From an uncultured bacterium (GTDB lineage: Bacteria > Planctomycetota > UBA1135 > GCA-002686595), in NCBI GenBank assembly GCA_902826945.1, contig CADEGS010000245.1:1-6149 (forward strand): a stretch of 6,149 bases of DNA, given 5' to 3'. The first letter of the stretch is position 1. Each line of letters begins with the position of its first letter. Of the stretch, positions 1 to 5,613 are shown piece after piece. The notes beneath the pieces are model-generated. The model saw only the letters and a list, made by a program, of their open reading frames with translations. It was not told the DNA's origin and did not search any database. The translations under genes were made by a program, and so were the position numbers.

Positions 1-172
1 CGCAGTCGGCCGCGTCGACCAGCGCGCCGTCGGGGCCGATGGCGCTCATCGTGCGCTGGCACCAGACGCGGCCGCTGCCGTCCACGACGTCGGCCTCGAC
101 CTGCGGCGGGCGCTCGGCGAAGCACAGCTTCTTCGAGCGCAGGCGCGCGCAGTAGGGGCTGAGCTCGTCCAC
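1..172 (-). CDS. Small four-cysteine protein, N-terminal part (unknown function)
   Basis: I do not recognise this protein. The 57 visible residues begin VDELSPYCARLRSKKLCF and the frame is still open at the window edge, so the C-terminus is missing. Cysteines lie at residues 8, 17, 38 and 57, and there is no signal peptide or membrane segment. The spacing could suit metal or cluster binding or disulfides, but matches no motif I know. It is the last visible gene of the molybdenum hydroxylase operon, just after the FAD subunit, so a role in maturation, electron transfer or complex stability is an inference from position only. It does not look like the XdhC/PaoD-type cofactor-insertion chaperones usually found in such operons. 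GTG at 172 is preferred because a GGAGG site ends 5 bases before it. GTG at 178 would overlap that site, though it would give the same GTGA overlap as the other junctions. Coding use is supported by operon position, ribosome site and plausible composition. Confidence 0.6.
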   Translation of the reverse strand, partial: MDELSPYCARLRSKKLCFAERPPQVEADVVDGSGRVWCQRTMSAIGPDGALVDAADC

Positions 173-174
173 GC

Positions 175-1188
175 TCACCTCCCCGCGAGCTGCGCCAGCG
201 TGCGCGCGATCAGGCCCTTCGCCATCGGGATCTTGTAGGCGTTGTGCTCGAGCGGCTCGGCGCCGCGCAGCGCCTCCTCGGCCGCCGCGCGCGCGCTGGC
301 CTCGTCCGGCGCGCGGCCGGCGAGCAGGCGCTCGGCGGCGAGCGCGCGCCAGGGCCGCGGCGCGACGCCGCCCAGGACCAGGCGCGCCTCGGCGATGCGC
401 GTGCGCGCCTCGTCCTCGAAGGAGAGCGCCAGCGCCAGCGCGACCAGCGCGAAGTCGAAGGCGTCGCGCTCGCGCACCTTGGCGTAGGTCGCGCGCCAGC
501 CGCCGTCGACGAACGCGGCGGGCACGAGCACGCCGGTCAGGACCTCGTCGGAGCGCAGCACGGTCTCGCGCGTCGGGTCGCCGTCGCGCGGCAGGACGTA
601 GAAGTCCTCGAGCGCGAGCGTGCGCGCGCCGGCCGGCCCGACCAGCGTGACGCGCGCGCCGCACGCGACGAGCGCCGGCGCCAGGTCGGAGGGGTGCACG
701 ATCCACGACGGCCCGCCGCCGAGGATCGCGTTGTGGCGGTTCACGCCCTCGCGCGCGAAGCACACGCGGCCGCCCTTCTTCAGGCACAGCGCGTGCTCGT
801 TCCGGTAGTACGGGCAGCGCGGGCGCTGGCACAGGTTGCCGCCCAGCGTGGCGACGCTGCGGATCTGCGGGGAGCCGACCGCGGCGGCCGCCTCGGCCAC
901 GAGCGGCAGCGCCGCGCGCACGAAGGGGTCGCGCTCGAGCGTCTCGAGCCGCACCAAGGCGCCGAGGCGCACGCCCTCGGGGACGCGCTCGATCGCGTCC
1001 AGGCCGGGGATGCCCTTCAGGTTGACCAGCGCCTCGGGCTCGAGCAGCCGGTCCTTCAGCTCGCCGAGCAGGTCCTGGCCGCCGGCGAGCAGCTTCACGC
1101 GCTGGCGCTCGGCCAGCGCGTCCCGCGCGGGCAGCGCGCCGATCGCCTCCTCGAGGGTGCGCGGCAGGACGAGCGCGAAGTCCTTCAC
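175..1188 (-). CDS. Molybdenum hydroxylase FAD-binding subunit with probable [4Fe-4S] loop
   Basis: The medium (FAD) subunit of a xanthine dehydrogenase/aldehyde oxidase-family enzyme carries electrons from the [2Fe-2S] subunit to FAD and on to an acceptor. The product is 337 residues, a little longer than the usual 270-300. The N-terminal FAD domain shows LLAGGQDLLGELK (33-45) and SPQIRSVATLGGNL (106-119), the two FAD pyrophosphate-binding segments of this family. The C-terminal CO-dehydrogenase-flavoprotein-like domain covers about 235-335. Between them is a loop with Cys120, Cys125, Cys135 and Cys143 (NLCQRPRC, then ALC, then RVC) followed by NRHNAILGG. 4-hydroxybenzoyl-CoA reductase HcrB and E. 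coli PaoB have a comparable insertion holding an extra [4Fe-4S] cluster. I infer such a cluster here, without being able to assign all four ligands. The GTG start at 1188 overlaps the catalytic subunit's TGA by 4 bases and has GGAGG 6 bases upstream. No export signal is seen; it would travel with the Tat-bearing subunit. Confidence 0.92.
   Translation of the reverse strand: MKDFALVLPRTLEEAIGALPARDALAERQRVKLLAGGQDLLGELKDRLLEPEALVNLKGIPGLDAIERVPEGVRLGALVRLETLERDPFVRAALPLVAEAAAAVGSPQIRSVATLGGNLCQRPRCPYYRNEHALCLKKGGRVCFAREGVNRHNAILGGGPSWIVHPSDLAPALVACGARVTLVGPAGARTLALEDFYVLPRDGDPTRETVLRSDEVLTGVLVPAAFVDGGWRATYAKVRERDAFDFALVALALALSFEDEARTRIAEARLVLGGVAPRPWRALAAERLLAGRAPDEASARAAAEEALRGAEPLEHNAYKIPMAKGLIARTLAQLAGR
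178..182 (-). promoter_or_regulatory. Ribosome binding site deciding the start of the small cysteine protein
   Basis: Read on the minus strand, GGGGAGGTGA (184 to 175) is close to a perfect complement of the 16S rRNA 3' end. Its GGAGG core lies 5 bases before GTG at 172. The alternative in-frame GTG at 178 sits inside this site, so 172 is the better start. The site also contains the TGA stop of the FAD subunit gene (177 to 175), so termination of one gene and initiation of the next happen at the same place. Confidence 0.55.
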
Positions 1189-3338
1189 CGCGCCCCTCCG
1201 CGCGCGGCCAGCGCGCTCACGATGCGGTCGCGCGCGAGCGGCAGGTCGAGGAGCCGCACGCCGCAGGCGTTGAAGATCGCGTTCGCGACCGCCGCGTGGC
1301 CGGGGATCACCGGCGGCTCGCCGATCCCGAGCACCTGCTCGCGGCGATCGTCGTCGTCGAGGATGACCGTCAGGCGCGGCGCGTCCATCGCGCCGGCGAT
1401 CTTGTAGCCCTCGAGGCCCGCGTTGAGCGCCAGGCCGAGCGTCGGGTCGAGCACGCGCTCCTCCCACAGCCCGTACGACATTCCCTGCAGCATGCCGCCG
1501 TTGACCTGGCTGCGCGCCGCGAGCCGGTTCAAGGCGAGCCCGCAGTCCTGCACCGCGACCATCGCCAGCACGCGCGTCTCGCCGGTGCGCGTGTCCACCT
1601 CGACCTTCGCCGCCTGCGCGCCGTGCACGGAGCGCCCGGCGAGGTGCGCCTGGAAGCCGCCGCGCACCTCGAGCCCGCCGGCGCCGAGCAGCGCGCACAC
1701 CGCCGGCCACGCCATTCGCTGGCCACCGTCGCGCCCGCGCGCCTCGCCGCCGGCGAAGACGACCTCGGACGGGTCGCAGCCCCAGCGCTCGGCGACGCGC
1801 TCGGCCAGCGCGCGCCGCGCGCGCCAGGCCGCGTCCTTCACCGCCGGCGCCAGCGAGGGCACCGTCACGCTGCCGCCCGAGGGCACGCAGAAGCCGAGGC
1901 GCGAGTCGCCGATGCGCGCCGCCACCGCGTCGAGCGGCAGGCCGAGCTCCTCCGCCACGATCGCCGCCACGTAGGTGCGCGTGCCCGTGCCGAGGTCCTG
2001 CGCGCCGACCGCCGCGACGACGCTGCCGTCGCGCTCGACGCGCACGTCCACCTGGCAGCCCTGGCTGCCGCCCGAGCCCCAGGTCGAGACGGCGAAGCCG
2101 ATCCCCACCGCGCGCGCCGGCAGCGCGGCGGGCGGGCCGAGGCGGTGCGGGTGCTCCTCCCAGCCGATCTCGCGCGCGGCGCGGTCGAGCTGGCGGTGGT
2201 AGACCGCGTCGGAGAGGTTCCGCTTGCGGAAGGCGAGCGGGTCGATGCCGAGCCGGTGCGCCAGCTCGTCCACGACCGTCTCGATCCCGAACGAGGCCTG
2301 CGGGTGCCCCGGCGCGCGCATCGCGCGGCTGGCGTCGGTCGCGGTGTGGACGCTCGCGAGCTCGACGTACGCGCTCTCGACGTCGTAGACGTAGGGGAAG
2401 CCGGGGTGCGAGCCGGTGCCGACGCCGCCCAGGCGCTGCACGCTCGCGACGATCGCCTTCAGCTTGCCCTCGGCGTCGGCGCCGGCGCGCAGCGTCTGCC
2501 AGCAGCCGCTGCGGTTGCCGCCCGCGACGAACTCGTCCGAGCGCTGGAAGAAGAGGTGCACCGGCGCGCGCGCCTCGCGCGCGAGCAGGCAGGCGATGCG
2601 CCCCGGCAGGTCGAGCCCGAACTTGGCGCCGAAGCCGCCGCCCATGTGCTCGACGACGCAGCGCACGGCGCTCGCGGGGAGCCCCAGGATCTCGGCCGCG
2701 TCCTCGGCCACGGTGAACGTGCCCTGCGTCGAGGCGTAAACGGTCGCCTCGTCGCCGCCGCGCCAGTCGACGACGACGCCGTGCGTCTCGAGCGAGACGT
2801 GGTGCTGGACCGGCAGCGTGCAGGTCACCTCGACGCTCGCGGCGCAGCCCGCCAGCGCCGCCTCGGCCGCGGCCCGGTCGCCGCGCTCGCTGCGCCGGCG
2901 CAGGTTGCCCTCGCGGTGCACGGCGGGCGCGCCCTCGGCCAGCGCCTGCTCGCGCGTCACCGCCCAGCGGCCGGGCTCCCACGCGACGCCGATCGCGCGC
3001 AGCGCGTCCTCGGCGCGCTCGGGCGTCGGCGCGGCGACGGCGGCCACGGGCTGGCCGAGCCAGGACGTGAACCCTTGCGGCCGGTCGTCGTCCAGCTCGA
3101 GCGCGACAACGCCCGGAAGCGCGCGCGCCGGCGCGAGGTCGAGCGTCGGCCGCGCCACCGGATAGGGCGAGCACAGGACGCGCGCCCACAGCATGCCCGG
3201 CAGGCGCACGTCGTGCGCGTAGCGCGCGCGCCCGGTCGTCTTCAGCGGCGCGTCGACGCGCGGCAGGTCGTGGTCGAGCAGCGCGAGCTCCTCGCGCGGC
3301 CCCCAGGCCGGGCGCTCGTCGTCGCGCCGCGCGCTCAC
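1185..3338 (-). CDS. Molybdenum hydroxylase molybdopterin-binding catalytic subunit
   Basis: This large subunit (717 residues) binds the molybdenum cofactor and hydroxylates the substrate with water-derived oxygen. The length matches separate large subunits such as E. coli PaoC (about 730). The N-terminal hammerhead domain begins near 25 (LPRVDAPLKTTGRARYAHDV, LPGMLWARVL). Cofactor-domain motifs follow: GGGFGAK (233-239), SRAMRAPG (337-344) with Arg341 at the position of bovine XDH Arg880, QDLGTGT (447-453), NGGMLQG (613-619), and GIGEPP (671-676) with Glu674 matching the catalytic base (bovine Glu1261). The active-site residues expected for catalysis are therefore present. The AYRCSFR loop of aerobic CO dehydrogenase CoxL is absent, so it is not a form I CO dehydrogenase. 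Aromatic or aliphatic aldehydes, purines or N-heterocycles all remain possible; the segment RSDEFVAGGN (266-275), near bovine Glu802, does not settle it. The GTG start at 3338 overlaps the iron-sulfur gene's stop as GTGA, with GGAGG 7 bases upstream. No signal peptide is present. Confidence 0.95.
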   Translation of the reverse strand: MSARRDDERPAWGPREELALLDHDLPRVDAPLKTTGRARYAHDVRLPGMLWARVLCSPYPVARPTLDLAPARALPGVVALELDDDRPQGFTSWLGQPVAAVAAPTPERAEDALRAIGVAWEPGRWAVTREQALAEGAPAVHREGNLRRRSERGDRAAAEAALAGCAASVEVTCTLPVQHHVSLETHGVVVDWRGGDEATVYASTQGTFTVAEDAAEILGLPASAVRCVVEHMGGGFGAKFGLDLPGRIACLLAREARAPVHLFFQRSDEFVAGGNRSGCWQTLRAGADAEGKLKAIVASVQRLGGVGTGSHPGFPYVYDVESAYVELASVHTATDASRAMRAPGHPQASFGIETVVDELAHRLGIDPLAFRKRNLSDAVYHRQLDRAAREIGWEEHPHRLGPPAALPARAVGIGFAVSTWGSGGSQGCQVDVRVERDGSVVAAVGAQDLGTGTRTYVAAIVAEELGLPLDAVAARIGDSRLGFCVPSGGSVTVPSLAPAVKDAAWRARRALAERVAERWGCDPSEVVFAGGEARGRDGGQRMAWPAVCALLGAGGLEVRGGFQAHLAGRSVHGAQAAKVEVDTRTGETRVLAMVAVQDCGLALNRLAARSQVNGGMLQGMSYGLWEERVLDPTLGLALNAGLEGYKIAGAMDAPRLTVILDDDDRREQVLGIGEPPVIPGHAAVANAIFNACGVRLLDLPLARDRIVSALAARGGAR
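1195..1199 (-). promoter_or_regulatory. Ribosome binding site of the FAD subunit
   Basis: GGAGG on the minus strand ends 6 bases before GTG at 1188, inside the last codons of the catalytic subunit gene. It sets the start in a reading frame that stays open far upstream, and it fits coupled translation across the GTGA overlap. Confidence 0.7.
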
Positions 3339-4003
3339 CGCGCGCCCTCCGACGACGCGCCCGCGCGGCCGAGCGCCGCCGCCGCCTCGAGCGCGGCCTC
3401 GAAGACGTGCGGGTAGGTCCCGCAGCGGCACAGGTTGCCCGCGCAGGCGGCGCGCACGGCGCGCTCGTCGACGCGCGGCTCGCGCTCGAGGCAGGCCGTG
3501 ACCGAGACGACGAAGCCCGGCGTGCAGAAGCCGCACATCAGGGCGTCGCGCCGGCAGAAGGCCTCCTGCACGGGCGAGAGCGCCTCGGGGCTGCCCAGCC
3601 CCTCGACGGTCGTGATCGCCGCGCCGACGCAGTCGAGCGCGAGCAGCATGCAGGCGTACACCGGACGGCCGTCGAGGAGCACCGTGCACGCGCCGCACGC
3701 GCCGCGGTCGCAGACCTCCTTGGCGCCGGTCAGCGGCGGGTCGAGCCGCGTGCGCAGCGCGGAGAGCAGCGTCGTGCGCGGCTCGAGCGCGAGCCGGCGC
3801 TCCTCGCCGTTGATCGCGAGCACGGCCTCGCGCTCGCCCGCGACGCGCGGCGGGCCGGCGGACTCGCGCGCGCCCTCCTGCGCCGCATCGGCCAGCGCGC
3901 GCCCGAGCGCCCCGCCCGCCGCCACGCCGCCCGCGCCCTTGAGGAAGCCGCGGCGCGAGAGCGCGCGCTCCGGCTCGTCGAGGGGGTCGCTGGACTCGGC
4001 CAT
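3335..4003 (-). CDS. Molybdenum hydroxylase [2Fe-2S] subunit with Tat signal peptide
   Basis: This small subunit passes electrons from the molybdenum site to FAD through two [2Fe-2S] clusters. The product is 222 residues. The N-terminus has a twin-arginine motif, SRRGFLK (16-22; arginines 17 and 18), followed by a weakly hydrophobic Ala/Gly stretch and a possible cleavage site after ADA (38-40). The ferredoxin-like domain has Cys98, Cys103, Cys106 and Cys118 (CDRGACGAC, then YAC), the plant-type cluster. The helical C-terminal domain has CGFC (Cys157, Cys160) and CRC (Cys192, Cys194), the second cluster. Cytosolic relatives are about 150-170 residues; the extra N-terminus matches E. coli PaoA, which carries the Tat signal for the whole PaoABC complex. 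I infer periplasmic export of the assembled enzyme. ATG at 4003 has AAGGG 10 bases upstream; an in-frame GTG at 4012 lies too close to that site. It is the first gene of the operon. The gene order (FeS, Mo, FAD) differs from paoABC (FeS, FAD, Mo). Confidence 0.95.
   Translation of the reverse strand: MAESSDPLDEPERALSRRGFLKGAGGVAAGGALGRALADAAQEGARESAGPPRVAGEREAVLAINGEERRLALEPRTTLLSALRTRLDPPLTGAKEVCDRGACGACTVLLDGRPVYACMLLALDCVGAAITTVEGLGSPEALSPVQEAFCRRDALMCGFCTPGFVVSVTACLEREPRVDERAVRAACAGNLCRCGTYPHVFEAALEAAAALGRAGASSEGAR
3346..3350 (-). promoter_or_regulatory. Ribosome binding site of the catalytic subunit
   Basis: GGAGG (minus strand) ends 7 bases before the GTG at 3338, within the 3' end of the iron-sulfur subunit gene. 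The frame is open upstream for a long way, so this site and the GTGA overlap are what fix the start. Confidence 0.7.
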
Positions 4004-4034
4004 GCTGCTCACGCCCTTCGGGCGACGGCCGGGG

Positions 4035-4040
4035 ATTGTA
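4035..4040 (-). promoter_or_regulatory. Candidate -10 box for the molybdenum hydroxylase operon
   Basis: TACAAT on the minus strand (one mismatch to TATAAT) is the only AT-rich hexamer upstream of the operon, and it lies 31 bases before the ATG at 4003. Transcription starting about 7 bases downstream would give a short leader of roughly 25 bases containing the AAGGG ribosome site. No convincing -35 element is visible at 16-18 bases spacing (the region is all G and C), so the box may depend on an activator or another sigma factor, or be chance. Confidence 0.3.
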
Positions 4041-4081
4041 CGGGAGCACGCCCGCCGCGGCGCCGCGCGCGTGAAAGGGTT

Positions 4082-4107
4082 CCGTGCCCGACCCAGGTCC
4101 GGGACGG
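4082..4107. promoter_or_regulatory. Imperfect 26-base dyad, candidate operator
   Basis: CCGTGCCCGACC (4082-4093) and GGTCCGGGACGG (4096-4107) form an inverted repeat around a central CA, with 10 of 12 positions pairing and a perfect inner GACC/GGTC. It sits in the divergent intergenic region, about 40 bases upstream of the TACAAT box on the minus strand and 58 bases before the glycosyltransferase start. That position suits a dimeric regulator acting on either gene. GC-rich sequence makes chance dyads common and I recognise no regulator family consensus. Confidence 0.25.
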
Positions 4108-4164
4108 GCCCGCGCTCCCGCCGCGCCTGGAACGCCCGGCTGCCGTCGCTACGCTCCGCTCCCC

Positions 4165-5355
4165 GTGAAGGTCCTGTTCCTCTCCCAGCGCGTGCCCTGG
4201 CCGCCGAACCGCGGCGACAAGATCTCGACCTGGCGCCTGGTCGAGCGCTTCCGCCGCCGCTTCGAGGTCGAGGTGATCGCCTTCGCGCACGACGCGGCCG
4301 ACCGGCGCGCGGCGGACGAGCTGCGCGCCAAGGGCTTCGCCGTGACCGCGATCCCCCACCATCCGCGCCGGGACCGCCTGCTGGCGCTGCCGCTGCTCGT
4401 GACGAAGACGCCGCTGACGCTCGGCGTCTACGGCTCGCGCGCGCTGCAGCGCGCCGTGGACCGCGCGATCGGGGACGCCGACCTCGCCTACGCCTTCTCC
4501 TCGTCGATGGGCGCCTTCCTGCTGCCGCACGCCGGGCTGCCGCGCGTGATGCACTTCGCCGAGCTCGACTCGGACAAGTGGCGCCAGTACGCCGAGCACA
4601 AGCGCTTCCCCGCGAGCTGGGTCTACCGGCGCGAGTGGCGCACGCTGTGGGCGTTCGAGAGGCGCCTGGCGGCCGCCATGGACCAGAACGTGTTCTGCAC
4701 GCCGCTCGAGGAGCGCATCTTCCAGGAGCGGATCCCCGGCTGCCCTTCGATGGTGCTGCGCAACGGCGTGGACCTCGCGCGCTACCGCCCGGCCGCGCCG
4801 GGCGCGGCCGAGCCCGGCCACATGGTCTTCGTCGGCGTGATGGACTACTACCCGAACGTCGACGGCATGCTCTGGTTCGTGCGCGAGATCCTGCCGCGCG
4901 TGCGCGCGCGCGTGCCGGGTGCGCGGCTCTCGATCGTGGGCGCGCACCCCGCGCCCGACGTGCAGCGCCTGGCGCAGGAGCCCGGCGTGACCGTGACCGG
5001 CTTCGTCGACGAGCCGGCCGACTGGCTGCGCCGCGCCTGGCTCTCGGTCGCCCCGCTGCGCATCGCGCGCGGCATCCAGAACAAGGTGCTGGAGGCGATG
5101 GCGATGGGCCTGCCGGTGGTCGGCACGACCTCGGCCACGCAGGGCGTGGACGGCGTCGCGGGCCGCGACTACCTCGTCGCCGACGACGCGCCCGCGCAGG
5201 TCGAGGCGCTGTGCGCGCTGCTCGGGGACGGCGAGCGCGCGCGCGCGCTCGGGCGCCAGGCGCGCGCCTTCGTCGAGGAGCGCTACGACTGGGAGCGCTG
5301 CTTCGACCCGCTCGACGCGCTCGCCGACCGGCTGCTGGCGGCGCGTCGCTCCTGA
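4165..5355 (+). CDS. GT4-type glycosyltransferase, PEP-CTERM/EpsH-associated sugar transferase family
   Basis: This predicted cytoplasmic glycosyltransferase (396 residues) would transfer a sugar from a nucleotide donor, probably in exopolysaccharide or surface-glycan synthesis; donor and acceptor are unknown. The N-terminus VKVLFLSQRVPWPPNRGDKI resembles the opening of the family I know as TIGR03087 (sugar transferase, PEP-CTERM/EpsH1 system associated), which motivates the family call. The C-terminal GT-B domain shows VLRNGVDLARYRP (197-209), FVGVMDYYPNVDG (222-234), GARLSIVGAHP (252-262), VTGFVDEPADWL (277-288) and ARGIQNKVLEAMAMGLPVVG (301-320). Glu310 is the second glutamate of the usual E-x7-E motif; the first position is Arg302, so the motif is altered. 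No membrane segment or signal peptide is seen. The GTG start at 4165 puts the family N-terminus at residue 1, though no good ribosome site precedes it. An upstream in-frame GTG at 4084 has AGGG 4 bases before it but would add a Pro/Ala/Gly/Arg-rich extension unlike the family. The promoter is not evident. Confidence 0.9.
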   Translation: MKVLFLSQRVPWPPNRGDKISTWRLVERFRRRFEVEVIAFAHDAADRRAADELRAKGFAVTAIPHHPRRDRLLALPLLVTKTPLTLGVYGSRALQRAVDRAIGDADLAYAFSSSMGAFLLPHAGLPRVMHFAELDSDKWRQYAEHKRFPASWVYRREWRTLWAFERRLAAAMDQNVFCTPLEERIFQERIPGCPSMVLRNGVDLARYRPAAPGAAEPGHMVFVGVMDYYPNVDGMLWFVREILPRVRARVPGARLSIVGAHPAPDVQRLAQEPGVTVTGFVDEPADWLRRAWLSVAPLRIARGIQNKVLEAMAMGLPVVGTTSATQGVDGVAGRDYLVADDAPAQVEALCALLGDGERARALGRQARAFVEERYDWERCFDPLDALADRLLAARRS

Positions 5356-5385
5356 CGCCCGGCGCTCCGGGAGCTCGGCCGGGCG
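5356..5385 (+). terminator. Stem-loop directly after the glycosyltransferase stop
   Basis: CGCCCGGC (5356-5363) pairs perfectly with GCCGGGCG (5378-5385). Inside it, GCTC (5364-5367) pairs with GAGC (5371-5374) across a CGG loop, giving 12 base pairs interrupted by one TCG bulge. The hairpin begins at the base after the TGA. No T-tract follows, so it is not a classic intrinsic terminator. It may work as a terminator of the type seen in very GC-rich genomes, or stabilise the mRNA 3' end. Confidence 0.5.
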
Positions 5386-5391
5386 CCACGG

Positions 5392-5432
5392 CCGGGAGCG
5401 GGCGCTCGTCCGGCCGCGCGGCCCGCTCCCGG
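5392..5432 (+). terminator. Second stem-loop, perfect 12-bp stem
   Basis: CCGGGAGCGGGC (5392-5403) and GCCCGCTCCCGG (5421-5432) are perfect reverse complements with a 17-base loop. It lies 6 bases after the first hairpin. No T-run is present on either strand. The pair may form a tandem termination or mRNA-end structure for the glycosyltransferase transcript. Another CGCTCCCG copy at 5446-5452 could compete for the left arm. Confidence 0.45.
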
Positions 5433-5527
5433 GAGAGCGCTCGCCGCTCCCGCGCGACCCCCGGCGGAGGGTTCCCGGCGCGGACCGTCCCGTGGTCCAA
5501 TGCCTCACCCCTCGCGCGCTCGCGCGA

Positions 5528-5558
5528 CGGGCCGCGCGTCCGCCCGGGTCGCGGCCCG
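5528..5558 (+). repeat. Inverted repeat upstream of the methyltransferase
   Basis: CGGGCCGCG (5528-5536) and CGCGGCCCG (5550-5558) are perfect 9-base reverse complements around a 13-base loop. It lies 55 bases before the methyltransferase ATG and could be a leader-RNA hairpin, an operator, or chance in such GC-rich DNA. The rest of the gap (5433-5613) shows only a weak promoter-like pair, TTCCCG (5472-5477) and TCCAAT (5496-5501) at 18-base spacing, which I do not call. Confidence 0.25.
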
Positions 5559-5613
5559 CTCGCGCCGGGCGCCGTTCGCTCTCCCCACAGGCCACGAACC
5601 CCTGCACGACGGC

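Noticed and set aside
1185..3338. Form I CO dehydrogenase large subunit (CoxL)
   Set aside because: The AYRCSFR active-site loop is absent; the sequence instead has the SRAMRAPG arrangement of the broader aldehyde oxidase/xanthine dehydrogenase group.
1296..3416. Long plus-strand open frame (706 codons) opposite the catalytic subunit, and similar long frames at 244-1407 and 3407-4168
   Set aside because: Their translations are Arg/Ala/His-rich without recognisable motifs, and the opposite strand encodes clear family motifs. Long antisense frames are expected in DNA this GC-rich.
4070..4090. Sigma-54-like promoter on the minus strand (GGGCACG then CCTTT)
   Set aside because: The -24 half is close to TGGCACG, but the -12 half lacks the essential GC dinucleotide (CCTTT in place of TTGCA).
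3335..5500. Extended iron-sulfur subunit frame reaching upstream of 4003
   Set aside because: The upstream part is an Arg/Pro/Ala-rich shadow of the glycosyltransferase on the other strand. The Tat signal at its normal position and the AAGGG site support ATG 4003.
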